From Petrosia ficiformis (Eukaryota; Porifera; Demospongiae; Haplosclerida; Petrosiidae), in assembly GCA_947044365.1 (NCBI GenBank), contig OX345636.1, positions 52,508,746-52,572,745 on the forward strand: a DNA stretch of 64,000 bases, written 5' to 3'. The translations under genes and the position numbers were made by a program. Positions 50,759 to 62,208 of this stretch are shown piece by piece. The notes beneath the pieces are model-generated. The model worked only from the letters and a program-made list of their open reading frames with translations. It searched no databases and was not told the DNA's origin. Each line of letters begins with the position of its first letter. The first letter of the stretch is position 1.

Positions 50759-51247
50759 CAGGGTTGGGGCCGATTGCGATTATAATCGTAATCGATTGTA
50801 ATCGACTACACTTTTTACTATAATATGATAATCATAATCACATCACTTGAAATTGGCGTATTCATAATCATAATCATAATCTCATTAAACCAGTACTGTA
50901 ATCATTCCAATGATAAAATGTAATCATGCAAACACAGGTACATGTACATGTAGTTGTACTTAATGTTTAACTTAATCCACCCTTTTTGAAAAACTGATGT
51001 TTATACGGTGCAATTATGAAAAGAATTGACATTATTGGTTTGAATAAGACAATCACCAAACACACTTCACTTGTGAAAATGAATGCAGTGGTATAGTATA
51101 ATCATAGTGTAATCATGCTACAGTAATCATAATCATAATCATAATCTGAAGTTTTGGTATGTAATCGTAATCATAATTATTCAGAAACTTTTCTGGGTCA
51201 TCATAATCATAATCGTAATCACACTTGTGTAATCAGCCCCAACCCTG
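50759..51247. mobile_element. MITE-like element with CAGGGTTGGGGC ends
   Basis: Left end CAGGGTTGGGGCCGATT, right end AATCAGCCCCAACCCTG. The interior is rich in AATCGTAATCG and ATAATC words. Flanks share only TCATTA-like sequence, so a target duplication is not proven. Confidence 0.7.
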
Positions 51248-51649
51248 CTCATTATGTTGGTTTTATAAAACCTGATGTGTAAAATACAAAATTTTAGAGC
51301 TAAAACAAGTCTGAACTCGTTAAATACATGTACATGTACAGTGTACATGTAACACTTCAGTAATATTGATGAAAAAAGAAAAAAGACACTAATTAATCTA
51401 TGTGTGACAAACGCCAAAAGGAAATTATTCCCAAAAATGAAGTGACTAGAGGTTTTGTGTATGTACATATACATGTGTGAACATACATATAGCATTTCCA
51501 CATGCTTTCCTATGGTCAGAGAACTCATCTCACACGTACATTGAACACCTACTTTCCATGGTCCTTATACACAATTACGCTTGTATCACTTACACATTTA
51601 CATTTATAGTTAAGAAAATTATTAAATACAGGGAGCTCTGTCAATTAAT

Positions 51650-52330
51650 AATCACAATAGTCACTACTGTCACTAACAATAGTAAGAGCAGTCACTAACA
51701 TCACTATTGCTATATTAGCGACTATTTTCACATTAGTCACTATTGTCACAACAGTCACTATTGTCACCATAATGACGATAGTAATAATATCACTATTGTC
51801 ATTATAGACCCTACTGACACAACTTTCATAGTAGTCACTACTGTCACAATAGTCACTATTGTCACAGTAGTGACCATAGTTATGAATACTCACACAGTAG
51901 CACTACTGTCACAATAGTCACTATAGTCAAAATAGGAACATAAGTTTACATGTAATAGTGACTACTGTCACACAAGTCAATACTGTCACAGTAGTCACTA
52001 ATGTCACTGGTCACAGTACTCATTACTACTATCACAACCATCACTATTGTCACTACAGTCACTACTGTCACATTAGACACTACATGTATATTCATGAACG
52101 TAAGGAACAATGCCATGTCACAGTAATGTGGTCACTAGATATTAGTAACCATATATCATTATTGATATCACCATTGTATCAACCACTACATACTTACAGT
52201 AGTCACTATACTCAAAATAGTAGCAGTAGTCACTGCTGACATATCATAATAGTCACAACACAATAGTGATAGTACTGATACATGTACACACAATGTAGTT
52301 ACAATACTCACAATACTGTTGCGATAGAAT
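51650..52330. repeat. TGTCAC/AGTCAC imperfect minisatellite
   Basis: Degenerate 9-bp and 18-bp periodicity of AGTCACTACTGTCACA words. The frames on both strands that read as repeated DYCDSSDYCD or TIVTVVT are by-products. Confidence 0.85.
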
Positions 52331-52669
52331 AATCATTGTTAATATTATATACACATGTACAACTGTATACATGTACTACAGTATATACATCATTATAATT
52401 ATTCAACATGGCACTGCATCCTTTTACTCTCAATGTCACAATTGTGACTACAGTGATAGTAGTTACAAATGTCATTATTGACTAATCATACTAATCACTG
52501 CTTTAAAGATAAGAATACAAAGTAGCTAGACTGTATCAGTAAACATGGAATCATTTAAATTGTTGATATTTGAAGAAATACAAGGAAAGATGTACATAGT
52601 ATATGAATGTTCATGTTCAGTAAATAGGGTTAGATTAATGATCTCTAACTAATTCTGTTAGAGTTTCTG

Positions 52670-53257
52670 CTAAATAATGAAATGCTTACAAAATCTTTCT
52701 AACACACTTTTAATGATTGTGTTAGATCTTTGATAAATAGGAAATCTAACAGATGATATTGTTTTAGTCAGCTCAATAATAAATGAGAAAATAGAGCTCA
52801 CTGTTTCAGGGATATAATCAATGCCATGGATAAACATGAAAATAACAATACTTTTTATAATACAATGTTCAATGGATGACAATGAACCATGAAAGGTACT
52901 TCATGAGATTCATCAACACATTGTGTATAAGGTCACCCTCTGAATGGTTGTTTTTGATTCCTATATCTATGGTGAATTCTTGTAGTTAGTCTTAGTTGTT
53001 GATATGCCATTGACCATTTGGGTTCCTACAATTGTTGTATCAGCAATGTGATAAGCATGGTTGTGACTAAGGAACAAATACATGTAGGAAAGTGAGCAGC
53101 CTTCCCTATCCACCTCAAAAGCAATTAACAAAGAGGAACACAAATCTACCATCTTGGAGCCAAAAAAGTTAATTCCAAGAATTCTCTTGTGTTGTAACAA
53201 CTTAATATAATAATTACCATTATTATAATGTTCATTATCACAATACTCTGAAAACAT
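52670..53257 (-). other. Two adjacent unrecognised frames
   Basis: The upstream frame (53257-52967, 96 residues) includes HKRILGINFFGSKMVDLCSS. The downstream frame (52882-52670, 70 residues) includes IHGIDYIPETVSSIFSFIIE. They are less repetitive than other frames here and lie on the ankyrin gene's strand, with stops between them. They may be parts of one decayed gene or chance. No family is recognised. Confidence 0.2.
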
Positions 53258-53279
53258 ATAACTGACAATAAAATGTTGA

Positions 53280-53460
53280 GATAATACTCACAATACTAAA
53301 CTATTGTGACAATAATGACTATTGTGACAATAGTGACTATTGTGACAATAGTGACTATTATCACAGAAGTAACAATAGTGATGTCAGTGACTACTATTAC
53401 TATATTGAAGTAGTCACCACTGTGACTGTAGCGAATATTTTACAACAGTGACTACTATGA
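53280..53460. repeat. GTGACAATAGTGACT minisatellite
   Basis: Same word family as 51650-52330 but in the opposite strand sense. Confidence 0.85.
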
Positions 53461-53465
53461 CAGTA

Positions 53466-53640
53466 CAGGGTTTCATTTAGGGGGGGGGGGACATTTCCCC
53501 CCCCTTGAGAATTAGGTTGCCCAAAAATATTTTTAATGTTAATAGTTAGCTGAATACAACTAATTGCCTCAAAAGACATAGTCAGTGACCCAAGGCCAAT
53601 GAGGTACCCACTAACCATATTGCTGAAGCCTAATTAAAAT
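53466..53640 (+). mobile_element. G-run transposon end
   Basis: CAGGGTTTCATTTAG followed by G10 and C8 with ACATTT between. Related to the fragment at 2113-2168. The far end was not found. Confidence 0.4.
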
Positions 53641-55499
53641 GATTGTAAACTTGTCAGGTAGGTAATGTTAAAGCTCGTAGAAATCTCTGACTTTGGTGGT
53701 CAATTCACTAGGTATACAGTTGAGATTTAATGCAATTTGTTACATGATACTCATCAAATATTTCATACATAAACATTTACATACATAAAAGTGGTTTATG
53801 ATACATGTACATGTGTATATGTCACAATGTATAAGCTGTGTACTCACTTTATAATTATACATACATGTACATGTAGTTATAGGTCATGATACATAAGTAT
53901 ATTATACAGTTTACCTAAACCAATAATATTTACATCCACAAAGAAATTTAAGGTCATTTTATCTTAATTATATTCTCAGTCTGAGTATAGAACACAAAAA
54001 CAAAGGAGTGTGTTTCATGTATGTGGTTTTAAAGTGTTGGTACATGCATATCTTTTTTATTCTCAAATATTAAATTCTTCTCAGTATAATTATATTTTTA
54101 GCATATCTAAGTATATAAAATAACACTACAGGATTGGGTCAGTAACATGTATAATACACAAATGTTATTACTGAAACACAAAGTCATTAAATAACACTTT
54201 AGTAATTGATGAAATAGATAGTAATTAATCTATGTGTGACAAACACAAAAAGAAAATCATTCCCATTTACAAAGGGACTAGAGGTTTTGTGCACATACAC
54301 GTATATACTATATAGCATTTCCTTATGCTTTTGTATGGACAGTTACTTTCCATGATCCTAATATATAATTATACTTGTATCACATACATGTACATGTACG
54401 TGTATAGTTAAGAAAATTATTAAATTCTGGGAACTCAGTCAATTGATATTCAATAAGATAGGAAATGTTATTAACAGTTCTTTTAGTTCAGGTAAAATGG
54501 AAGACACAGTCTCAATAAGTATAGTGTTTAACTAAACACATGTGTATGTGATAGGGTCACAATTGATTAGTCAAATAGTAAGGATCCAATGAATAGGATT
54601 ATAATATGAGCAAATATTCACATAATTTTTTTGTTATCAAGATAATTTTAATCACATCTTGTTTCTAGTGAAATAGCCAAATATTAGCACTCCATTTTCT
54701 TGTACATATCACTAAATGTACATGTACTATAGATGTTTGTAAATAGTCTTAGTGCTTTTATTATCCCTTACGTACTCTACGAGCATAGAAAGCCTGTAAT
54801 ACACAACAAGAAACTTCTCTGTCACCATTTTATTTTATTGTTTGATTTCTTTACACTGCTCTTAGGGGTGCATGGAGAGGGAGATATGCTCACACAGGAT
54901 ATGTTTATGATTTATATGCCATCTAAGGTTATAGTTAAGATGTTGAAGGAGAGAGGGAAATCCCTGCCACACTTCATGAAACCATGTACATGTACATGTA
55001 TTTTCCTATTGACTTGTTTATAAATTACAAGGAATCACAAATAATATTGTATTTATATAGTATTGTATGGTATAAGAATTATAACATTGTTCAGGATGTA
55101 CATATACATGTATATGTACAGTATTATGTTCTCCCTCATTAACAAATGATTTTTATACACACATGTACATGTAAGTATTATAGATTGTTGAGGTGATATA
55201 TCTACAAAACTATCCTGGAATTCACATACGACACAGGGTTTTGGAGGTGGAATACCATTGGTACTTGCTTTTGCGAGAAACTTTACTTTTAGTCTCAGAC
55301 ATATACCCACAGTCCAAGAGGCAATAAATACAATGTATGTACATGTATTGAGGTGAAGGAAGTAATCTTATTCCCAAGAGTGGAATTGGATGTGATCCTT
55401 TACAAGACTACCCTCAACTTAAAGAGCGTGACTTCTTTAATACGAAACTTGTTTTTCAGAATATTCTCCATTCCAATGAAAGAAAATATTGAAAGTCTA

Positions 55500-56130
55500 G
55501 TGTGACAGTAGTCACTACTGTGACAGTAATGACTAATGTGACTGTAGTGACTACTGTGACAGTAGTGAATATTTTTATAACAGTGACACTGTGAAAGTAG
55601 TGACTATCATGATAGTGATGTTAGTGACTGCTATTCCTATCATGACTATAGTGCCAGCCTACTGTGACAGTAGTGACTACTGTGATGGTAATGACTATTG
55701 TGACAATAGTGACTACTGTGACAGTACTCACTATTACGATAATAGTGACTATTGTGACAGTAGTATCTATTATGACGTTATATAGTTTCCACTACTATTA
55801 TAAGTACTATCATGACTACAGTGACTATTGTGACTATAGTATCTATTATGATGTTATATAGTTTCTACTACTATTACAAGTACTATCATGACTACAGTGA
55901 CTATTGTGACTATAGTAACTATTATGACGTTATATAGTTTCTACTACTATTACAAGTACTATCATGACTACAGTGACTTTTGCAACAATAGTTACATATA
56001 GTGACAGTAGTGACCATTATGACAATAGTGATATGATTACTATTACTATCATTACTATAGTGACTACTACATTGTATGACTATCACTATTGTAACATGTG
56101 ATAGTCACTTATATGTGACATATACGTAAT
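55500..56130. repeat. GTGACAGTAGTGACTA minisatellite
   Basis: Degenerate 9/18-bp periodicity, with a longer higher-order repeat of about 70 bp around TATGACGTTATATAGTTT (three copies, 55770-55960). Confidence 0.85.
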
Positions 56131-56486
56131 TGTCACTTTGTTGTAAATACATTTGATGAAATGCTTACATTAAAACACTCGTTGTTATACCATTTTATAC
56201 AGTAAACTAACTAAATGTGGTATCTAAGAAACTTTCTACATGTATAAACAATTAATTGGCTTCCTGTACAAAATGGTAGAATAATGAACATTTAGATATA
56301 AGTTTATGATCAAAACTATTTTACTGGAAGTGTCCATTCTGAAAACTATATGACGTATAATTATCAATAGATTATATATTGATCCATATCACTACTTTTA
56401 TGAGAGCCAGGCATATATTAATTATTCATAATATTATTAATTAAAAATGGATAATAAAACTACAATAGCTATCAAAAACAACTAAC

Positions 56487-56576
56487 ATGACTATATATCT
56501 TGTCAGGGAAAATCTCCACAAGTTGTTCTACCGCATCTAGATCTTTCCTCAGATAGGCAGTCCTCAGGTCCCAAAA
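56487..56576 (-). CDS. Ankyrin-gene exon, most upstream one found
   Basis: 90 bp, 30 codons, acceptor TGTACTATAG and donor GTTAGT. It encodes FWDLRTAYLRKDLDAVEQLV, then EIFPDKIYSH. RTAYLRKDLDAVEQLVE is a typical ankyrin helix pair (AARxGDLEAVKxLLE-like), fitting the first repeat of an array. Phase 0 at both ends. A start codon and promoter must lie further right on this strand; none could be joined in frame from what I can see. Confidence 0.72.
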
Positions 56577-58244
56577 CTATAGTACAGAGTATGTCAAAAT
56601 GAATTAACATAATTTAAAATCACAAATACTAATTAATATAATACTAAACACAATTATTATTCAGAATTGGTCTAGTTACTAAACTATTAAACAACATATT
56701 TAACAAAGGACTGTTTCAAATATCATATGACTATTCATTTTATAATATAATATTTCATTTGTAATTATGTGAAAATGTTTTGAGTGGTCTTCTTGTATCA
56801 ATAATAAATCATGATACATACCTACCGTATGTTGATAAACAATAATCCACTATCTGAATTTTATCATTTTTAGTTTTGTCACATGACTCAGTCTACATGT
56901 ATATTATTTATGTATAATAATAGCTAGTATCTTGAGTATCATAATATCAACTAAAGACACTGGAACTACACTGATGATGAGTGGTGATTACAAGAAACAA
57001 ACTATATTAGCTGGATTATGTGACCGAATCTAAAAGGCTAATGCTTTTTGTTCTACATCTATTACTGAAGCAGTAAATTATTGTAGTTATAGAGAGTTGT
57101 ATCTTCAGTTTGATTATTGTACTAATAAAGTTCTAAACATACATATGTGTAATACAATTTATATAATATAATTATAATTATCATACTATCATGAACTCAT
57201 TTCCGTTTACTAAGATATTTGTCATTCTGATCCTCAAAGTAATGAAAAATATATTTCTTTTCAAAAAGCTTTATTTTCATATTAACTCATAGGAACAATC
57301 TGGCACACTGCCACAGAAGCAGGTCATGGACGTCTCTAGCCTCGTACAGGCTTTTTAAGATGACAGAGAAAGGCTCTTTAATTTATCATTTTAAACAGTA
57401 TCATCAAAGTACCTAGTCTCATCCTCAGCCATGTTATGTAGTCTGGCATCACTGATGTACCACATTAAGTAACGATTTGTCTCAGATTGTACATGTATAC
57501 ATACATACACAAACTATAAATTAACATTACTACATGTTGTATTCAAAGCCCATGTAATTATGAAACATACATTTAGTATCAGTTATCAAGTAAACCAGTC
57601 TGGTCTATACATGTGACAATACTGATTTCTTTATTTGGTAGGTAATGTTTACAAGTAATTTTGATATTGATCAACATGTACATGTATATTGACTAGCTAG
57701 TACATGTACAGTTACATGTATATAAAGTACATGTCATAATAATGAATGGTAACAATAAATATAATGTACTTGTACTTCAAACATATACATGTAGTATATA
57801 AATGTCATAGTACCATAATTACATGTACATGTATCTACTGTACTAACTCCATGTGGAGTACAACATGTTAAATTCCTGTACATACTAATTACTCTGGAAT
57901 GATTGTTTAATATATGTTAGAATGGTAATGATAATAATATATCACAGGTTGTACCTATAATATTATGCTATATAGCTACATTGTATGTCTGTTACTATAT
58001 GATTTATTATGACATGTACTTTATATACTAGTCAATATAGATCAAGATCAAATGAAACTAGTACATGTAAATATTACCTAGCAGGAAAACAAATTAGCAT
58101 TGAGGAAAATAGAATTACATTAAAACTGCAGTAGCAAGCTGTACATGTACATGTAGGTTTTAAAGTTGTATAACACTCTAATAAAAATACAATGCTACAT
58201 AAACAGTTAGTCCCACTTTACACAATAATTATTGTTTTCTACAG
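56577..58244. other. Region upstream of the ankyrin exons, no gene called
   Basis: AT-rich with TACATG words. A minus-strand ATG in good context (AACATGGCTG, about 57434) opens MAEDET before a GTACTT donor, but its phase does not fit the exon at 56576. No intervening exon was found. Confidence 0.4.
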
Positions 58245-58611
58245 GTATTGAAAATTCACTTTATAATGAAAACTCAAGTTTGCCGTATTTCAGTTTTCCT
58301 GAGTCACTTAAGCCTACTAGACTTGCTTTTAAACATACCAGGATTGTGTATGTTCATCCAAACCAGTTGGGATAACAAAAGCAGCTACCTTTGTTATTTC
58401 TACTAACATTTAGGACACTATTGATGATATAAAAGCTGATGACCTAGGAGTATGGGTCCACAAGGGTAAGCCAATTCAAAGGTACATGGTCAATCGTTCA
58501 GAGTCAGGAGTGGTGTATGGGGCTGATTTAATCAAAAAGACTGGAGAGGATGTTTACCAACTGATTTGTGTGTATTATCCCCATAAACATACTCCAACGC
58601 TAATCAATTAA
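58245..58611 (+). CDS. Two-exon gene fragment of unknown function
   Basis: Exon A (58245-58345) follows the acceptor TTTTCTACAG. It encodes ENSSLPYFSFPESLKPTRLA, then FKHTRI. Exon B (58414-58611) follows ACATTTAG, encodes DDIKADDLGVWVHKGKPIQR and continues to KHTPTLIN with a TAA stop. The 68-bp intron has GT and AG ends, and joining A to B is in frame (phase 0). AATAAA signals lie at 58648-58657, about 40 bp past the stop. Exon A begins in phase 1, so an upstream exon is missing. I do not recognise the family. The DDLGVWVHKGKP wording suggests a transposon-borne or taxon-restricted protein, but that is a guess. It could be a relic of a larger gene. Confidence 0.45.
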
Positions 58612-60432
58612 TCAATCAGTGGAAGTGTGAAACAGTTCTTATTAAAAAATAAATAAATGATGGGTGTGGTTACTATAATTATAATTATTATGCAATGAAT
58701 TTTGCAAGTGCTAATATATACCTTGGAGTTTGAAGTTTTGGATTTATTATAAATGGTTGTCTAATGGCACAAGTTTTCCGCCATCTACATACCACCACCA
58801 CCACAACTAACAAAGTTTGACAACATGTAACTATAAACTATAAAACATGTTAACAACAGTAAACAGTACAGAAGTAGTACATGAGTAAATGGGAGGGTCT
58901 GGGATACGCGAGACTATAGTTCTGTACTGTTCCGTTCCTGGTTTTATAAGTACTCAATTTGACTTCACAGTTAACAACACCCCCACACCATATTCCTTAG
59001 GGATATCATAATCTTTTTTTTAAAAGAGATTCTGTCATCAAATAATGCTTTTCTTTGATAATTATTTACTCCCTATAGCTCTATATACTGGAGTAATGTT
59101 CTCAATCCTATGAGTAACATCCTCAATCCTAGGGTTTAGCATCTACATGATAGGGGCTAAATCTAAAGAATGGTACAGTAAGCCATACACACAGAGATGT
59201 AGGAGCAACTATTTTTAATCAGTATCTTCTAATTTTACACATGTACAGTTAAAATTGAGACGAGTAAACAATACAAGAGCTTTCCCACAAAGTCAACTGG
59301 GTGTTACACACTTAAATATAAAAGGTTATCACTAAATGTTCTTTATTACTTGATAGTCTGGTACAGTGTACATGTAGTTAGTAATGATGAAAGAAACCAA
59401 TGTTTGAATTCTTGATTTACATGCAAGTTAATTAGGAGGTGGCTAAACAAGTAATTGGCCTTACGATACACTTTACATGTGCCTTTTACCAAAGGTCTGA
59501 CATGAAGTGTATACTTTATTTGTGTGTTATAATTACAAAACCTAACCTCATCCCTAATTTCCAAAACACCGAGTTTATGCAATACCTTAAAAGTAATTGG
59601 TCAAATTTACTTATTCAAACTAAAAGAAGAGGAGATCCTTTTCCTTCCTACTGTACTGAATTCAACATTCTGACCATCCAACACACTTCTACTCACCAGC
59701 TGGTCCTCAGACATGTCCCTTTGTAACCTTAATCTTATTCTGGGAAACAGAGTCACAGCACAAAATGAATTTTGGATACGCCCTCTAACTTAACTGTTTT
59801 GAAAACAGGGCGTATCCACTCTTATTATTCATAATAATGTCATGTGTGTTCGCTCCCAAGAGTTAGTACGGGTTCGAGCGGCGTGGGTGGGCGCGCGAAA
59901 TATACAAATGAGGCGTGGCTCTCGGATTACAGTCCGAATTTCATGCGAAGGGTGAAATACAGAAGATACTAAAGAAACAAGGTGATGTGGAATTGAGGTA
60001 ACTTATAACACTTTTCATGTACACCATAGTATAATCATTATAAATTCTTAAACAAATTGCTTGCGACAGATACAGAGATTAGTGAAGATGTGTGGTTTTA
60101 AATTAACAAAAAGCCTCGTCAAGAGAATCCATTACAAATAATCGAAATGTTTATATTGATATGTTTTAAAATGACATAGTAAATCTGAAAATAGCAAATC
60201 AAAGCCTTTTGGTCCCAGTTAAGGCGTCATTTTATGGAATGCTGGAATAAATGAGATGTCAAATAATTATTTGAATGTTATATTCGTATACTATATTGGC
60301 AGGAAATGATTTTGAAGGACACTTAATCCTGCCATTTCTTTTCATGTGTAAGTGAAATAGATAAACTAAAGTATTGTCATACTTTTGCCTTTATAGAGAT
60401 ACTGTCAATACACAATTGGAAGTTTAATCTGA
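58612..60432. other. Intergenic, with a CpG-richer patch
   Basis: Mostly AT-rich. The frames at 59346-59582 and 59439-59726 are unrecognised. A hairpin with 11-bp stems GGATACGCCCT and AGGGCGTATCC lies at about 59776-59817. At 59850-59990 the sequence turns CpG-richer, with GCGTGGGTGGGCGCGCG and a GAG/GTAACT donor-like site at about 59997. This is a possible promoter or 5' exon of a plus-strand gene. Confidence 0.4.
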
Positions 60433-61031
60433 GAAGAACTAGGCAGATTTGTTACAGATTGTAAGCTGACTTATAAAGGCAGGATTTTGGAGGTAGAGGA
60501 CCAATTTAAGTATCTTGGTTTTAAAGTTTGTAAACTAAATTTGGTGTTGAAAATGTTGCTAAGGTGGCCTGAAAGCCATGGCGAACATGTTTAGAATGTT
60601 CAGGAAGTATTCGTTTCTCTTCCCTCAAATATTATGCCATATATTTAATGTAATAGTGATGCCTGTATTGACGTATGTTAGTGAACTATGGGACTATGGT
60701 GAATCAATTGAAAGAATCCTTTTGCCAAGTATATACTAGAAGTTCCTCTTAACACCTCTAACTCAGCAGTTCTGAGTGAATTGAGTTTGTATCCAGTCTG
60801 GGTCTGTACTAAATTGAAAGCTGTTAAGTTTTGGAATAGAATTTATGAAGGGAATGCCTCTGTTTTAGTAGAAGATGTCCTTATTATTCTATCTTGCTCT
60901 TTAGCTTCTTCTGGTAAAAATAGCTGGTTCAAAGAATCTGTCAGCAGTTGTTGAAGATACAGGTCTATCAGCCAAAGATATTATTTCCTATTGGGAGATT
61001 TACCAAAGAAATTGCGAAATTTGCTCCTGAC
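60433..61031 (+). pseudogene. Non-LTR retrotransposon reverse transcriptase, 3' part, decayed
   Basis: In-frame pieces read ILEVEDQFKYLGFKV, then after a frame change KAMANMFRMFRKYSFLFPQI and VIVMPVLTYVSELWDYGESI, then NTSNSAVLSELSLYPVWVCT and KLKAVKFWNRIYEG, then DIISYWEIYQRNCEI. From family knowledge, the ...FKYLG..., LVxPVLTYGxExW and LGELGxYPL...KxxKFWxRI sequences are the thumb and connection region after the catalytic core in LINE-type ORF2 proteins. The catalytic FADD part is absent, and at least three frame changes or stops make it inactive. The 5' truncation is typical of LINE insertions. It lies about 0.6 kb upstream of enolase in the same orientation. Confidence 0.75.
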
Positions 61032-61227
61032 AAGATGGGAATTAGATCTCTCTAGACAGGGAGCAAATCAGGAAAAAGAGGCAACCTGCTCCGTACATAT
61101 AATCTTTTTTATGGCCCGTAGGGCCATCTCTATAATTGCTTTCCACGGGGTGCGGTCTGACTTGCGAGACGTAGACTAGACTAGACTACATCGAGTACTT
61201 GTCGGTCGTAGCCCAACTCTCACGGAT

Positions 61228-61364
61228 AAAACGGAGGGTCTGGTGTCAAGAATTTTCAAAAATATTGCAGCCCAATCAGATTGCAGAACGCAGCAACGTC
61301 ATATCTTTTATTATAATAATAAGTTTAATCACATGACAGGAAATAACACCCGACCCTCCGTTTT
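61228..61364. mobile_element. Short inverted-repeat element (MITE-like) upstream of enolase
   Basis: Ends AAACGGAGGGTCTGGTGT and ACACCCGACCCTCCGTTT are complementary with one mismatch. The element is about 137 bp and non-coding. Confidence 0.65.
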
Positions 61365-61799
<435 letters not shown>

Positions 61800-61845
61800 T
61801 AGTAGATGGGACTTCAAGTCTTGTGTAGCCAGGGCCATCCCATGG

Positions 61846-61890
<45 letters not shown>

Positions 61891-61985
61891 TGCTACCATG
61901 GCAACCGTTTGATGTGGTTAGGTCTTATATTTTGTATATAGACCTGTGAATCTTTAATCCACCAGCATACTATATATTGTATATA

Positions 61986-62139
61986 GTACACTTACAGTTC
62001 TTATATGCCACAATATAAACCCTTGGTTTAGTGTCTTTGGATGTAATATAGCCCTCGCAAGCTCGGGCTACATGTATATCACATCCTCAGACACTAAACC
62101 TCGGGTCTATATTTTGTATATAAGAACTATAAGTGTACT
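61986..62139. repeat. Foldback element in enolase intron 1
   Basis: Two arms of about 70 bp, imperfectly complementary. The left arm includes AGTACACTTA and GGTTTAGTGTCT; the right arm includes AGACACTAAACC and TAAGTGTACT. The loop is GCCCTCGCAAGCTCGGGC at 62051-62068. It would fold into a long hairpin in RNA. Confidence 0.8.
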
Positions 62140-62144
62140 ATATA

Positions 62145-62208
<64 letters not shown>

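Larger units (their letters stand above)
48593..56486 (-). other. Ankyrin gene intron, 7.9 kb
   Basis: Contents: a hAT-like MITE (49011-49285), a web of direct and inverted duplications (48.73-51.65 and 53.64-54.48 kb), an ATAATC-rich element (50759-51247), three tracts of TGTGAC minisatellite (51650-52330, 53280-53460, 55500-56130) and a G-run transposon end (53466). Two adjacent minus frames (52670-52882, 52967-53257) look protein-like but match nothing I recognise. The plus frame 54733-55023 is likewise unrecognised. Confidence 0.55.
2228..56576 (-). other. Large ankyrin-repeat gene spanning most of the window
   Basis: Seven minus-strand exons are each flanked by AG and GT, all begin and end in phase 0, and all encode ankyrin-type helix pairs. 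Joined in order (56.5, 48.5, 42.5, 37.0, 28.8, 9.8, 2.3 kb) they form a continuous ankyrin-repeat stretch with no stop before the last exon. Ankyrin repeats are protein-protein interaction scaffolds; the partner and cellular role cannot be read here. The 5' end (start codon and any N-terminal domain) lies above 56576 and was not found. The 3' end may be the stop at 2228-2230, or the gene may continue leftwards. Introns of about 5.3-18.9 kb filled with transposons are unusually long for so small a coding content. RNA evidence is needed to prove that the exons belong to one transcript. Confidence 0.7.

Noticed and set aside
51645..52239. Frames reading as DYCDSSDYCD or TIVTVVT on either strand
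   Set aside because: They come from the 9/18-bp TGTGAC minisatellite, which stays open because its period is a multiple of three.
57415..57482. Candidate first exon of the ankyrin gene (minus ATG with MAEDET before GTACTT)
   Set aside because: Its donor phase does not fit the phase-0 exon at 56576 (the join creates an early stop), and no bridging exon was found.
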